A stretch of DNA of 58,673 nt from Candidatus Auribacterota bacterium (GTDB taxonomy: Bacteria; Auribacterota; Tritonobacteria; UBA1439): NCBI GenBank assembly GCA_026392015.1, contig JAPLCW010000119.1, positions 1 to 58,673 on the forward strand, given 5' to 3'. Both the position numbers and the translations under genes were made by a program. Shown here in pieces: positions 36,168 to 44,389 of this stretch. The notes under the pieces were generated by a model that saw only the letters and a list, made by a program, of their open reading frames with translations, did not search any database and had not been told where the DNA came from. Numbering within the stretch: position 1 is the first letter of the stretch; each line of letters opens with the position of its first letter.

Positions 36168-38039
36168 TTACCACTTGTCCGGCGTGATATACTCTCCGAA
36201 TTTTTCCCGCGCGTCGAGCAAACGCTTCCTCTGCTCTTCAAGAACGGAAAAGAGTATCTCAGGGGTGTCGGTGACCACGGTTTTATAGATGTGCGAGACC
36301 CTGTCGATCTTGGCAAGATTTTCCGACACACGTAGCATGAATTGATCGCGGTAATCGTTCTCGGAATATTCCTCGCTGAGCACCTCGCGGAACAGTTTCT
36401 TCAGATCGCCGTACCGCGGGATCAATCCCGTCGGCGTTCGGATGGCATCGACATCGCCATGGACGCGCAGCTCCATCCATTTGTACCAGACCCGCTTGTC
36501 CGTTTTTTTGTTCAGGAATTTGCCGTCCCTGCCCTTGATGAAATAGTTGACGGAGAATATCCTCGGAGCATTCTTCACGACCCTGACGAAATCGAGGTTG
36601 ATCTGCACGTAGCGGCCGACAGGGATGGAGAGGAAGTCGAGGTTCGACATCGGGTTGAACTCCCGGACGCCCTCCTTCCCGAGCGTCGCGGCAGTGGTCT
36701 CGGATTCGAGAGCCGCCCCCTTCATGATGATCCCGTGTGTCCAGTCAAATGACTCCTCTACGGGGACGGAGGTGTCCGAGTCGCGTCCCCCATAGACGAT
36801 TGCGCCCACGCGCACCCCCTCCGGATCATGGAGGGCGGCATCAACGTTATCGAGCGACTCGATGGCGAGCGTGAAGCGGGCGTTTGGGTGGGACGGCGGG
36901 ATCTCCTTGCCGTCGTTGTCCTTCTTGCCGATCCACCAGTCGCCGGAATGATTCACCCCTTGAGGGGGGACGGGGCCGTCTTTTCCTATCCAGTAGACAC
37001 CCCTCTCGGGAGTGACCAGGACGTTGGAAAATATTATCTCACCTGGGGAGTTCAGCGCCTTCCACTGGCTGGGGTCATCCTGCGAGTTCACTCCCTGGAT
37101 GATGCCGAACATCCCCTTCTCCACATTAGCCGCGCGCAGCTCGCCGCTCTTTGTGCGCAGGTAGGCGATATCGTCTCCGACAATCGATTCTCCCTGAAGC
37201 ATTGCGGTGGAGGTCTTGCCGCACAGGGAGGGGAATGCGCCGAGGAAGTAGGTGACCCGGCGCCCCGGCCCGTGAACTCCCATGATGAGCATGTGTTCCG
37301 TGAGCCATCCCTCCTGCGCCCCCCTCCGTATCGCCAGGCGCATTGCGAGTTTTTTCAGGCCTATCGTATTGCCGCCATACTGGGTGTTTACACTGTAGAC
37401 AATGTCATCCATCGGGTCGATGTAGATTCGGCGGTTCTTGAGATTCTTGCAGGTCTTCCGCTCATCGAGTTCTCCTTGAGAATGAAGCAATTTGAAGAAG
37501 GGTTTCCGCCGCCCCTCTCGTAGGAACTCGCGATAGCCGGGACGGTAGAGGATCGTTTCGCTGTGGGCCACATAACTCGAATCGGTGATCTGGACGCACG
37601 GGATTGAAAAGACGGAATTCGTCGGGCCGAGGCAGAAAAAGCAGACGGACATCTCCTTCCCCGCCATGATGCCCTTGAGAATGGCGCGGATATCCCTGAG
37701 CGCCGGCTCGCGCTCCTTTGTCTCGATCGCCGCGCCGAGATCCATCCCCGGCGGAACGAGTATGCCGGTGTTCTTCTTGTCCCTGCCCTGGTCGGCATAG
37801 TTGTCGAAGTGGATCGTGTGTCCCTCGATTGCCAGAGGGGCCTCTTCGCCCCTCCGCAGCGCGGACTCTCGCAGGTAGTGCATGTCTTCGGGGGTGTCGG
37901 CACAAACAAATACTTTTTCCGGAGCGCAAAGCTCTATACACTCTGCGATGAACTGGTGGAGGGAAGGGTTGTCGATCGCCTCAAGCTTGCGGAGGTTTGC
38001 CTGACCCAATCTGGTTTTTACGCCGTTATAAAAATCCAC
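36168..38039 (-). CDS. pckG: Phosphoenolpyruvate carboxykinase (GTP)
   Basis: A 623-residue enzyme interconverting oxaloacetate and phosphoenolpyruvate with GTP/GDP, for gluconeogenesis or anaplerosis. The P-loop FPSLCGKTS (about 269-277) has the Cys typical of the GTP class, preceded by the substrate loop SVNTQYGGNTIGLKKLAMR and followed by VGDDIAYLR (metal-binding Asp pair). NARFTLAIESLDN and the VGAIVYGGRDSDTSVPVEES block are also characteristic. The GTG start at 38039 follows AGGAG and gives the usual family length; the longer frame would run into the neighbouring MITE. Confidence 0.93.
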   Translation of the reverse strand: MDFYNGVKTRLGQANLRKLEAIDNPSLHQFIAECIELCAPEKVFVCADTPEDMHYLRESALRRGEEAPLAIEGHTIHFDNYADQGRDKKNTGILVPPGMDLGAAIETKEREPALRDIRAILKGIMAGKEMSVCFFCLGPTNSVFSIPCVQITDSSYVAHSETILYRPGYREFLREGRRKPFFKLLHSQGELDERKTCKNLKNRRIYIDPMDDIVYSVNTQYGGNTIGLKKLAMRLAIRRGAQEGWLTEHMLIMGVHGPGRRVTYFLGAFPSLCGKTSTAMLQGESIVGDDIAYLRTKSGELRAANVEKGMFGIIQGVNSQDDPSQWKALNSPGEIIFSNVLVTPERGVYWIGKDGPVPPQGVNHSGDWWIGKKDNDGKEIPPSHPNARFTLAIESLDNVDAALHDPEGVRVGAIVYGGRDSDTSVPVEESFDWTHGIIMKGAALESETTAATLGKEGVREFNPMSNLDFLSIPVGRYVQINLDFVRVVKNAPRIFSVNYFIKGRDGKFLNKKTDKRVWYKWMELRVHGDVDAIRTPTGLIPRYGDLKKLFREVLSEEYSENDYRDQFMLRVSENLAKIDRVSHIYKTVVTDTPEILFSVLEEQRKRLLDAREKFGEYITPDKW

Positions 38040-38126
38040 GTTGCCCGCTCCTGTGCGCCGCACTCCGCACGATACGGTAGTATAGTAGATCAGCCTGACC
38101 GGGACAAGCGGTATCTCGACATGCAC

Positions 38127-38261
38127 GTAAGGGGTCACTTAGGGGGGGTACATTGCTTAATATGTCATTCCTGCGAAAGCAGGAATCCAGGTTTCATAGT
38201 GGATCCCCGCTTTCGCGGGGATGACAAGTGAAAGGGATACCCCCCAAGACTGACCCATTAC
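38127..38261. mobile_element. MITE-like element family A, copy A3
   Basis: A 135-bp copy: GGGGTCACTTAGGGGGGGTA, ACATTGCTTAATATGTCATT, CCTGCGAAAGCAGGAATCCA, GGATCCCCGCTTTCGCGGGG, ending GACTGACCCATTAC. It lacks the CTTCGACTGCGCTCAGTG insert seen in the other copies. It lies between the divergent pckG and TPR genes. Confidence 0.8.
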
Positions 38262-38353
38262 TCCCTCGGCGCGGATGAGCTGCGGGTGTGCCGCTGCGTC
38301 AGGCGCGTAGAAGGAGCGAGGGTGCGTCGGATCCAGGAAGGGGGGATCTCTCC

Positions 38354-39634
38354 ATGAAAAAGTTCATTCTCTGCTCTGCGTGTTCTTTGATCGCGTTCGG
38401 TGCGTTCGTTCCTTTGATTCAAGCGACTATTGACAACCCTAATCTCGGTGAATTTTACAACCTCGGAAGCTATTATGCGAATACGGGACAGTACGACCTC
38501 GCTGTCAAAAACTATAACACTATGGTGAAGAATTATCCTGCCACGGTGGAAGCGGAGCAGGGCTGGCTCCGGTTGGGAGAGGCGTACAAACAGCTTATGC
38601 TGGTCGCAAAGGCTGACCTTGATAAGGCAAAGAAAGAGGGAAAGCTGCCGGAAATTATTAAAGATCTGGAATCGAAAGTAAACTCGCTCATGCTTCAGTC
38701 GATCAACGCGTTTCAGAAGGCAAGCGCACAATTTCCCGCATCGAAGGCTGAGGGGTTGATCGGCATCAGCCAGGTGTACGCCGCGTTCGGCGCCGACAAA
38801 TCGGATGAGGCTCTTGGCGAGCTCCAGACGGTGATCGCGGGTTATCCCGAAGAGGCGGGGAGGGCGCAGATCCTGGTGGGCGATTTGTATGCCTCATTGG
38901 GCGATAGGGAGAATGCAAAAAAGGCTTACACGAAGGCCGGAAACGAGTTCCCGGAGGTCGCCTCCCTCGCAACGCTCAGGTACGCAGACTTGCTCATGAA
39001 GCAGGAGGATTTTGGAAAGGCGCTGGACTCGTACGAGACGATTGTCAACCAACTCGGCATTGACGATGCCTACGGCAACAAGTTCCGTTTTCTCGGCGAC
39101 GTTATGAGCAGGGCTGTATCGGGACGAGGGGAGGCGACGCGCGATATCGCAGAGCGGGAGAAGAAGAAAAGTGAGAGTGAGGAGATCGCGGGGTACAGCG
39201 GTATCGCATCCCATTACTATGGCACGAACGTGGGGATGGAGGCGAACATGGATCTGGCGGAGGCGCTCTTCTACTACGGCCGTAGCCCCGAAGCGGTGGT
39301 GTTGCTGAGAAAATCAATCGCAGAAGCCTATCCGCAGAGCCGCTGGGCGGTGAGGGCTCTGATGAAACTCGCGAAGCTCCAGGGGGTATCCCAGGAGGCA
39401 GCGGATACGTACAAAGGCATTATCCAGTCTTATCCCCTCAGCATTCACTGGGTTAAGGCGCACATGAAACTTGCCGATCTGTATCTGAAACTTGCCGAGG
39501 CAGAGAAAGATAGCGACCAGAAGGTAAAGCTGAGGGCTGCCGCCGGCGAAGAGTGCAAGGCCGTCAGCGCCGCTTTCCCTATGTGCCCGGAGGGAGCGCA
39601 GGCGAAGGAATATAGTGCGAAGAATAAGCTTTAG
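38354..39634 (+). CDS. Exported TPR protein (YbgF/BamD-like)
   Basis: A 426-residue exported helical-repeat protein; the ATG at 38354 follows GGGGGG and opens a signal peptide (MKKFILCSACSLIAFGAFVP). Tetratricopeptide-like pairs run through the protein, for example LGEFYNLGSYYANTGQYDLAV and YADLLMKQEDFGKALDSYETI, with the A-x2-FP/YP ends seen in the YbgF and BamD families. Such proteins act in periplasmic or outer-membrane assemblies. The TAG stop codon is part of the terminal repeat of the element that follows. The specific partner is unknown. Confidence 0.75.
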   Translation: MKKFILCSACSLIAFGAFVPLIQATIDNPNLGEFYNLGSYYANTGQYDLAVKNYNTMVKNYPATVEAEQGWLRLGEAYKQLMLVAKADLDKAKKEGKLPEIIKDLESKVNSLMLQSINAFQKASAQFPASKAEGLIGISQVYAAFGADKSDEALGELQTVIAGYPEEAGRAQILVGDLYASLGDRENAKKAYTKAGNEFPEVASLATLRYADLLMKQEDFGKALDSYETIVNQLGIDDAYGNKFRFLGDVMSRAVSGRGEATRDIAEREKKKSESEEIAGYSGIASHYYGTNVGMEANMDLAEALFYYGRSPEAVVLLRKSIAEAYPQSRWAVRALMKLAKLQGVSQEAADTYKGIIQSYPLSIHWVKAHMKLADLYLKLAEAEKDSDQKVKLRAAAGEECKAVSAAFPMCPEGAQAKEYSAKNKL

Positions 39635-39830
39635 CCTGGGCTATTCATCAACTTTTAATGTTTTTACCGCGGGTTACGCTGATTAAGCGGATTGTTGTCT
39701 ACAATCCGTCCAATCCCTGCCTATGCCGAAGCGGAGCTCCGGCTCCGCGCAGGCAGGCGCGAAATCCGCGGTTTCATGCTTTAGTCCATTAAGATTGCTT
39801 TTTTATTCGTCTGCTGAATAATCCAGGTTA
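39632..39830. mobile_element. TAGCCTGG inverted-repeat element
   Basis: TAGCCTGGGCTATTCATCA on the left pairs with TGCTGAATAATCCAGGTTA on the right (15 of 19 positions). Inside is a CGCGGATTA dyad array (about 39665-39775) like the one at 2811, with a GGAGCTCCGGCTCC palindrome. The left end supplies the TPR gene's stop codon. The rest of the gap to 40070 shows no gene. Confidence 0.65.
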
Positions 39831-40070
39831 GATGATGTAAGATAATGGAGATGGGTTCAGTTCGTTTGCTCCAGGATTAACGCCCTCTTCTATACGTCCT
39901 CTCCCTGTGGATCTGCCGCCGCGCCCCTTCGGTAGGCAAGGCACGCAGGAGCGGGGCATGCCGGCATGGTTCCGCGAAGAGGGACGCGGGCGAGGGGAAA
40001 AGGGCCTGTGTCACCCGGTGACTGACCGGATGCGGCTGATCGATGCGCGGAGCACAAACGGAGAGCGGCG

Positions 40071-41288
40071 ATGGACGAAGGCGTGATGGGTGTGCTCAAG
40101 GAACTACTGGAGCAGAACGACAGCAAGATCATCCTGCTTGTCGCTGATGGCCTCGGCGGCCTGCCGATGACCCCGGGTGGGCCGACGGAGCTCGAAGCGG
40201 CTCATACTCCCTGCCTCGATGCGCTCGCCACTATCTCATCCCTCGGACTCCTTGAGCCCGTGGGGCCCGGCATCACCCCGGGGAGCGGCCCCGCGCACCT
40301 CGCGCTTTTCGGCTATGACCCGTTTCGATACAACATCGGTAGAGGAGTGCTTGAGGGGCTCGGCATAGATTTTCAGCTCACCCCAAGGGATGTGGCAGCG
40401 CGCTTCAATTTTGCGACCGTGGATCACAGCGGAAGGCTGGTGGATCGCCGCGCCGGGCGGATCAGTACCGAAGAGAACGAGCGGCGTGTGAAGAAGCTGA
40501 GAGCGGGAATAACGCCGCCGAAGGGGATTGAGATATTCATCGAGACGGTGAAGGAACACCGGGGGCTCGTCGTTCTCCGCGGCGACGGGCTCTGCGGAGA
40601 AATCCACGACACGGACCCCCAGGGACTCGGCGTGCCGGCGCTTCCGGCGCGCGCCGTGGATTCAAAAGCCGAAAAGACGGCAGCGATTGTGAACACCCTC
40701 ATCAGCCAGGCCGCTTCCATCCTGAAGGATGAAGAGAAGGGCAACATGATACTTCTCAGGGGGTTCGCGAAGCATGAGCCCCTCCCGACGATGCGTGAGC
40801 GCTACGGTGTGCACGCGTTCGCCATTGCGCAGTACCCGATGTATCGGGGCCTCGCGCGGCTCGTCGGGATGACGGTCGCCCCCCACACCGCGAGCACGGA
40901 TGAGGATATCAGGATGCTCACAGGGAACTTCCCCCAATACGATTTTTTCTATCTGCACTTCAAGAAGACGGACAGCCGGGGAGAGGATGGCGATTTTGCC
41001 GCGAAGGTGGCTGCGATCGAGGAACTCGACAAGATGATCCCGGAGATACTGCAACTCAAACCCAGCGTCTTCGCTCTCACCGCCGACCACTCCACCCCCT
41101 GCGCGCTCGCCATGCACAGCTGGCACCCGGTCCCGCTCCTCTTGCACTCTCCCTTCTGCCGGCTTTCCGGAGCGAAGCGCTTCAGCGAGAGGAACTGTGC
41201 GGGAGGCCCTCTCGGGTTAAGGCCGTCGGTTCACCTCCTCCCGATCCTGCTTGCCCACGCCCGAAAGTTGATGAAGTTCGGAGCGTAA
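40071..41288 (+). CDS. apgM: 2,3-bisphosphoglycerate-independent phosphoglycerate mutase, archaeal type
   Basis: A 405-residue metal-dependent mutase of the alkaline-phosphatase superfamily, interconverting 3- and 2-phosphoglycerate in glycolysis. ILLVADGLGGLP carries the metal-binding Asp, ELEAAHTPCLDALA and GPGITPGSGPAHLALFGYDP follow with the phosphoserine region typical of the apgM (COG3635) group, and the C-terminal metal site is in FALTADHSTPCALAMHSWHP. GGAGAGCGGCG precedes the ATG. The gene leads a same-strand run with rnhB, archease and rtcB, with gaps of 41-73 bases that contain small repeats. Confidence 0.92.
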   Translation: MDEGVMGVLKELLEQNDSKIILLVADGLGGLPMTPGGPTELEAAHTPCLDALATISSLGLLEPVGPGITPGSGPAHLALFGYDPFRYNIGRGVLEGLGIDFQLTPRDVAARFNFATVDHSGRLVDRRAGRISTEENERRVKKLRAGITPPKGIEIFIETVKEHRGLVVLRGDGLCGEIHDTDPQGLGVPALPARAVDSKAEKTAAIVNTLISQAASILKDEEKGNMILLRGFAKHEPLPTMRERYGVHAFAIAQYPMYRGLARLVGMTVAPHTASTDEDIRMLTGNFPQYDFFYLHFKKTDSRGEDGDFAAKVAAIEELDKMIPEILQLKPSVFALTADHSTPCALAMHSWHPVPLLLHSPFCRLSGAKRFSERNCAGGPLGLRPSVHLLPILLAHARKLMKFGA

Positions 41289-41291
41289 TAA

Positions 41292-41325
41292 GCAGTAGTC
41301 AGTAGTTAGTAGTTAGGGGTTAGGG
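41292..41325. repeat. AGTAGTT word array after apgM
   Basis: GCAGTAGTCAGTAGTTAGTA followed by GTTAGGGGTTAGGG, about five drifting copies of a 7-base word, starting 4 bases after the apgM stop codon. Confidence 0.6.
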
Positions 41326-41329
41326 AAAA

Positions 41330-42130
41330 ATGGAAGAGCTGACGCATCTGACAGTCAGGGAAATCAACGAGCGGTTCGGGACCAAAGGGGAGATTCCCTC
41401 CGAGGCTGAGATTGCACTCATAGAAGCGGATCCGCGCGCGGGTGTCCGCCGCCTTGCCGGGGTATTCAGAAAACGCCGGGAGAGGCTCAGCGCCGAGGCG
41501 AGGCGCTTGGAGGCGATGCTCGAACGGGAGAAATCCCTCTGGGCCAGGGGGACCAGCTACGTGGCGGGTGTCGATGAGGTGGGCGTCGGGCCGTTTGCAG
41601 GGCCGGTGGCGGCTGCCGCGGTGGTATTCCCACAGGGTGCCTGCATCGAGGGCATCAGGGATTCCAAGGAATTGTCCCACGAGCGCAGAGTGGTGTTGAA
41701 CAAGCAGATCACGCAGGTCGCGCTGGCAATCGGGATCGGGCTAGTGGATGTCGAGGAGATCGACAGTATCAATATCTATCAGGCGAGCCTCAAGGCGATG
41801 CGCCTCGCAATCCTCAATCTGGACATGAAAATCCAGCATCTGCTTGTGGATGGAAGGACGATTCCCGGCATTGGCATTCCGCAGGATGCCATTCCCGGCG
41901 GGGACAGGAAGGTCTTTTCCATCGCCGCAGCCTCGATTGTGGCGAAGGTTTACCGGGACGAGCTGATGACCCGCTACGACAGTCAATATCCGCAGTACGG
42001 TTTCGCGCGCAATAAAGGGTATGGGACGGCGGAACACATCCGCGCGCTGATGCAGCACGGCCCATGCGAGATACACCGGAAATCGTTCGATTGGAGAAGT
42101 GCCCGACCAGCCGTAAGGATTAAGCTCTAA
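41330..42130 (+). CDS. rnhB: Ribonuclease HII
   Basis: A 266-residue RNase HII that cuts RNA-DNA hybrids and single embedded ribonucleotides. The N-terminal 75 residues correspond to the extension of Bacillus-type enzymes (LTVREINERF...). Catalytic Asp-Glu are in GVDEVGVGPFAG, with further acidic residues in LLVDG and near the SIAAASIVAKVYRD block; DSKELS is also present. Oddly the substrate-reading G-R-G motif is G-V-G. The last five residues (VRIKL) and the TAA stop are encoded by a repeat array, so the original tail was altered. Confidence 0.9.
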   Translation: MEELTHLTVREINERFGTKGEIPSEAEIALIEADPRAGVRRLAGVFRKRRERLSAEARRLEAMLEREKSLWARGTSYVAGVDEVGVGPFAGPVAAAAVVFPQGACIEGIRDSKELSHERRVVLNKQITQVALAIGIGLVDVEEIDSINIYQASLKAMRLAILNLDMKIQHLLVDGRTIPGIGIPQDAIPGGDRKVFSIAAASIVAKVYRDELMTRYDSQYPQYGFARNKGYGTAEHIRALMQHGPCEIHRKSFDWRSARPAVRIKL

Positions 42131-42166
42131 GTAGTAAGCTTAATCCTTAGTGCTTAATCCTTATGA
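42114..42166. repeat. GGATTAAGC dyad array across the rnhB stop
   Basis: AAGGATTAAGCTCTAAGTAG then GTAAGCTTAATCCTTAGTGC and TTAATCCTTATGAC. It begins inside the rnhB reading frame and supplies its stop codon. The same words recur at 47502-47585. Confidence 0.7.
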
Positions 42167-42182
42167 CTTCTTTGGGGTTTCT

Positions 42183-42611
42183 ATGCCCTACAGATACCTC
42201 GATCACATCGGTGACGCGGCCATCGAGGCGACCGGCGATACGCTCGAAGAAGCGTTTGCAGAAATGGCGATGGGGATGTTTGGGCTGATGGTCAGGGCCG
42301 CAAGGCTGGTCCCCGATCGAACTGTCGAGATCTCCGCGATGGGGCAAACGCACGAAGATCTCCTCGTTTCATTTCTCAACGAACTCCTCGCCCAGCAGGG
42401 TCTCCAGGACTGCGTATTCATCGATTGTGCCGTGCGGGGGATAGTGCCCTCTCGGAGCGGGGGATATGTCCTTTCGGGGATCGCACGCGGTGTGGCGCCG
42501 GAAAAGGCGGAGGGGAGACTTGGCCCCGAAGTGAAGGCGGCGTCCTACGCGGGACTGAGGATTGAAGAAGGGGAAAAGGGCTTTGTCATCCGGTGCGTGC
42601 TCGATCTCTAA
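42183..42611 (+). CDS. Archease, RtcB activator
   Basis: A 142-residue protein starting at MPYRYLDHIGDAAIEATGDT, the archease N-terminus with its conserved D-H-x-x-D metal-site pattern; the later EDLLVSFLNELL and the C-terminal IEEGEKGFVIRCVLDL (final Asp in RCVLDL) are also typical. Archease allows multiple turnovers of the RNA ligase RtcB and guanylylation at low GTP. It directly precedes rtcB, the classic pairing. The ORF is open further upstream only because of the repeat array; the ATG at 42183 gives the family length. Confidence 0.92.
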   Translation: MPYRYLDHIGDAAIEATGDTLEEAFAEMAMGMFGLMVRAARLVPDRTVEISAMGQTHEDLLVSFLNELLAQQGLQDCVFIDCAVRGIVPSRSGGYVLSGIARGVAPEKAEGRLGPEVKAASYAGLRIEEGEKGFVIRCVLDL

Positions 42612-42684
42612 CAGGCAACGGATGGACAGGGCACACCTGCGGATATGCCGCACGGTGATCGTTCGCGGGGGGAGGTGGATTCCC

Positions 42685-44139
42685 ATGCCCGAATCGGTAG
42701 AGGTAAAAAAAATTTCAGACTACCTGTGGGAAATTCCGCAAACAGGAGAGATGCGGGTGCCCGGGAGGATTTACGGGGATCGTGCGATCATCAACCAGCT
42801 TACCGCTGATCTTTCCAGAGAATGGAGCGCGCTCCGCCAGGTGAGAAATGCCGCCTGCCTTCCGGGAATCCAAAAGTTCGCGCTCGCCATGGCGGATATC
42901 CACCCCGGATACGGTTTCCCCATTGGCGGCGTCGGCGCCTTTGATATGGAGGAGGGGATCGTCACCTTCGCCGGCGTCGGATACGACTGCAACTGCGGGG
43001 TGCGGACGATGATCCTCCCGTTGAGCAGGGCGGAGGTGGAAGAGAAGAAGGCAGAGCTCGCAGACGCCCTGTACCGCGGCATACCCGCGGGGCTCGGATC
43101 GCATGGAGACTTCAGGCTCACCATGCGTGAGATCGACGAACTGCTCCGCGAGGGGGCAAGGTTCGCCATCAGCCGCGGCTACGGCATCGAGACGGATATC
43201 GAATATATCGAGGAGAATGGCTGCATCGCGGGCGCGAAGCCGGAGAATGTGAGCGACAGGGCAAAGGAGCGACAGTTCCGGCAGGTGGGCTCGCTGGGGT
43301 CGGGGAACCACTACCTTGAGGTGCAGTACGTAGACGAGATCTATGACCCCGAGGCGGCCCGGGCGTATCGTCTGGAGCTCAATTCGGTAGTCATCTCGAT
43401 CCATACCGGGAGCCGGGCCCTCGGTCACCAGATCGGAACTGACTACCTGGTGAAGCTGAAGCGCGCGAGCGAGAAGTACAAACTCCCCATACGGGAGCAG
43501 GAGCTCGTGGGCGCTCCGATCAAGAGCCCGGAAGGTCAGGAGTATCTCTCCGCGGTCTTTTGTGGCATCAACTGCGCCTTCGCGAACCGCCAGGCGATCG
43601 GTCACCTTGCGAGAAAATGCGTGTGCCAGGTGTTCGGAACCGACGCGGACTCTATCCGTATCCTCTACGACGTGGGACACAACACTGCGAAGCTCGAACG
43701 ACACAGGGTCGGGGGGCGCGAAAAGCTCCTCCTCGTTCACCGAAAGGGAGCCACGAGGGCGTTCGCCGCGGGAAGTCCCGGCATCCCTGCGGCGTATCGC
43801 GGCGTAGGCCATCCGGTGCTGGTGGGCGGGACGATGGGAACATATTCGTTCATCCTGAGGGGAACGGAGAAGGGGATGGAGGAGACATTCGGCAGCTCGG
43901 TCCACGGCGCCGGACGGCTCAAGTCCCGCACACAGGCACTCAAGGAGTTCAGGGGTGAGAGAATCGTGGGCGAGCTGCGCACGCGGGGCATCATCGTCCG
44001 CCCGCACAGCATGCCCGGGGCCGCCGAGGAGGCGCCGGGCGCGTACAAGGATGTGGAAGAGGTGGTGAAGGTTATGGAAGGGGCCGGGGTGAGCACGAGG
44101 GTTGTCCGGCTCCGGCCGATGATATGCGTGAAGGGATAA
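42685..44139 (+). CDS. rtcB: RNA-splicing ligase RtcB
   Basis: A 484-residue GTP- and manganese-dependent ligase joining 2',3'-cyclic phosphate (or 3'-phosphate) and 5'-OH RNA ends. Metal-site and GTP motifs are GVGYDCNCGVRT, GSLGSGNHYLEVQ, HTGSRALGHQ, YDVGHNTAKLE and HRKGATRAF; the nucleotidyl-accepting His is in TFGSSVHGAGRLKSR. GGGAGG precedes the ATG at 42685. Together with archease it is an RNA repair or tRNA splicing unit; no RtcA or Rsr gene is nearby. Confidence 0.94.
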   Translation: MPESVEVKKISDYLWEIPQTGEMRVPGRIYGDRAIINQLTADLSREWSALRQVRNAACLPGIQKFALAMADIHPGYGFPIGGVGAFDMEEGIVTFAGVGYDCNCGVRTMILPLSRAEVEEKKAELADALYRGIPAGLGSHGDFRLTMREIDELLREGARFAISRGYGIETDIEYIEENGCIAGAKPENVSDRAKERQFRQVGSLGSGNHYLEVQYVDEIYDPEAARAYRLELNSVVISIHTGSRALGHQIGTDYLVKLKRASEKYKLPIREQELVGAPIKSPEGQEYLSAVFCGINCAFANRQAIGHLARKCVCQVFGTDADSIRILYDVGHNTAKLERHRVGGREKLLLVHRKGATRAFAAGSPGIPAAYRGVGHPVLVGGTMGTYSFILRGTEKGMEETFGSSVHGAGRLKSRTQALKEFRGERIVGELRTRGIIVRPHSMPGAAEEAPGAYKDVEEVVKVMEGAGVSTRVVRLRPMICVKG

Positions 44140-44163
44140 CCACTTTTCCCGGGCAGGTACCTG

Positions 44164-44381
44164 CGAGTGTCGTGGCCCGTAAATAGCTTTACAAAATTGT
44201 GTCATTGCGAGGAGCGGAGCGACAAAGCAATCCGCGAAGCGTTGCGAGCCCCGAAATATTCGGGGCGTTGCGATCTATCTCAGATCCCTCGCTTCGCTCG
44301 GGGCGATCCTTCGGGTCGGATTGCTTCGCATACGCTCGCCATGATAAACATACACGAGATATTCTTGAGACACGACACTAG
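44164..44381. mobile_element. CTAG-ended MITE-like element, copy B3
   Basis: A 218-bp element. Left end GAGTGTCGTGGCCCGTAAAT, AGCTTTACAAAATTGTGTCA, TTGCGAGGAGCGGAGCGAC; right end TAAACATACACGAGATATTC and GAGACACGACACTAG. Inner hairpins include CCCCGAAATATTCGGGG. It shares both ends with the inverted copy at 20145 and ends 8 bases before the next start codon, so it now forms that gene's leader. Confidence 0.75.
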
Positions 44382-44389
44382 GTTTCAAG

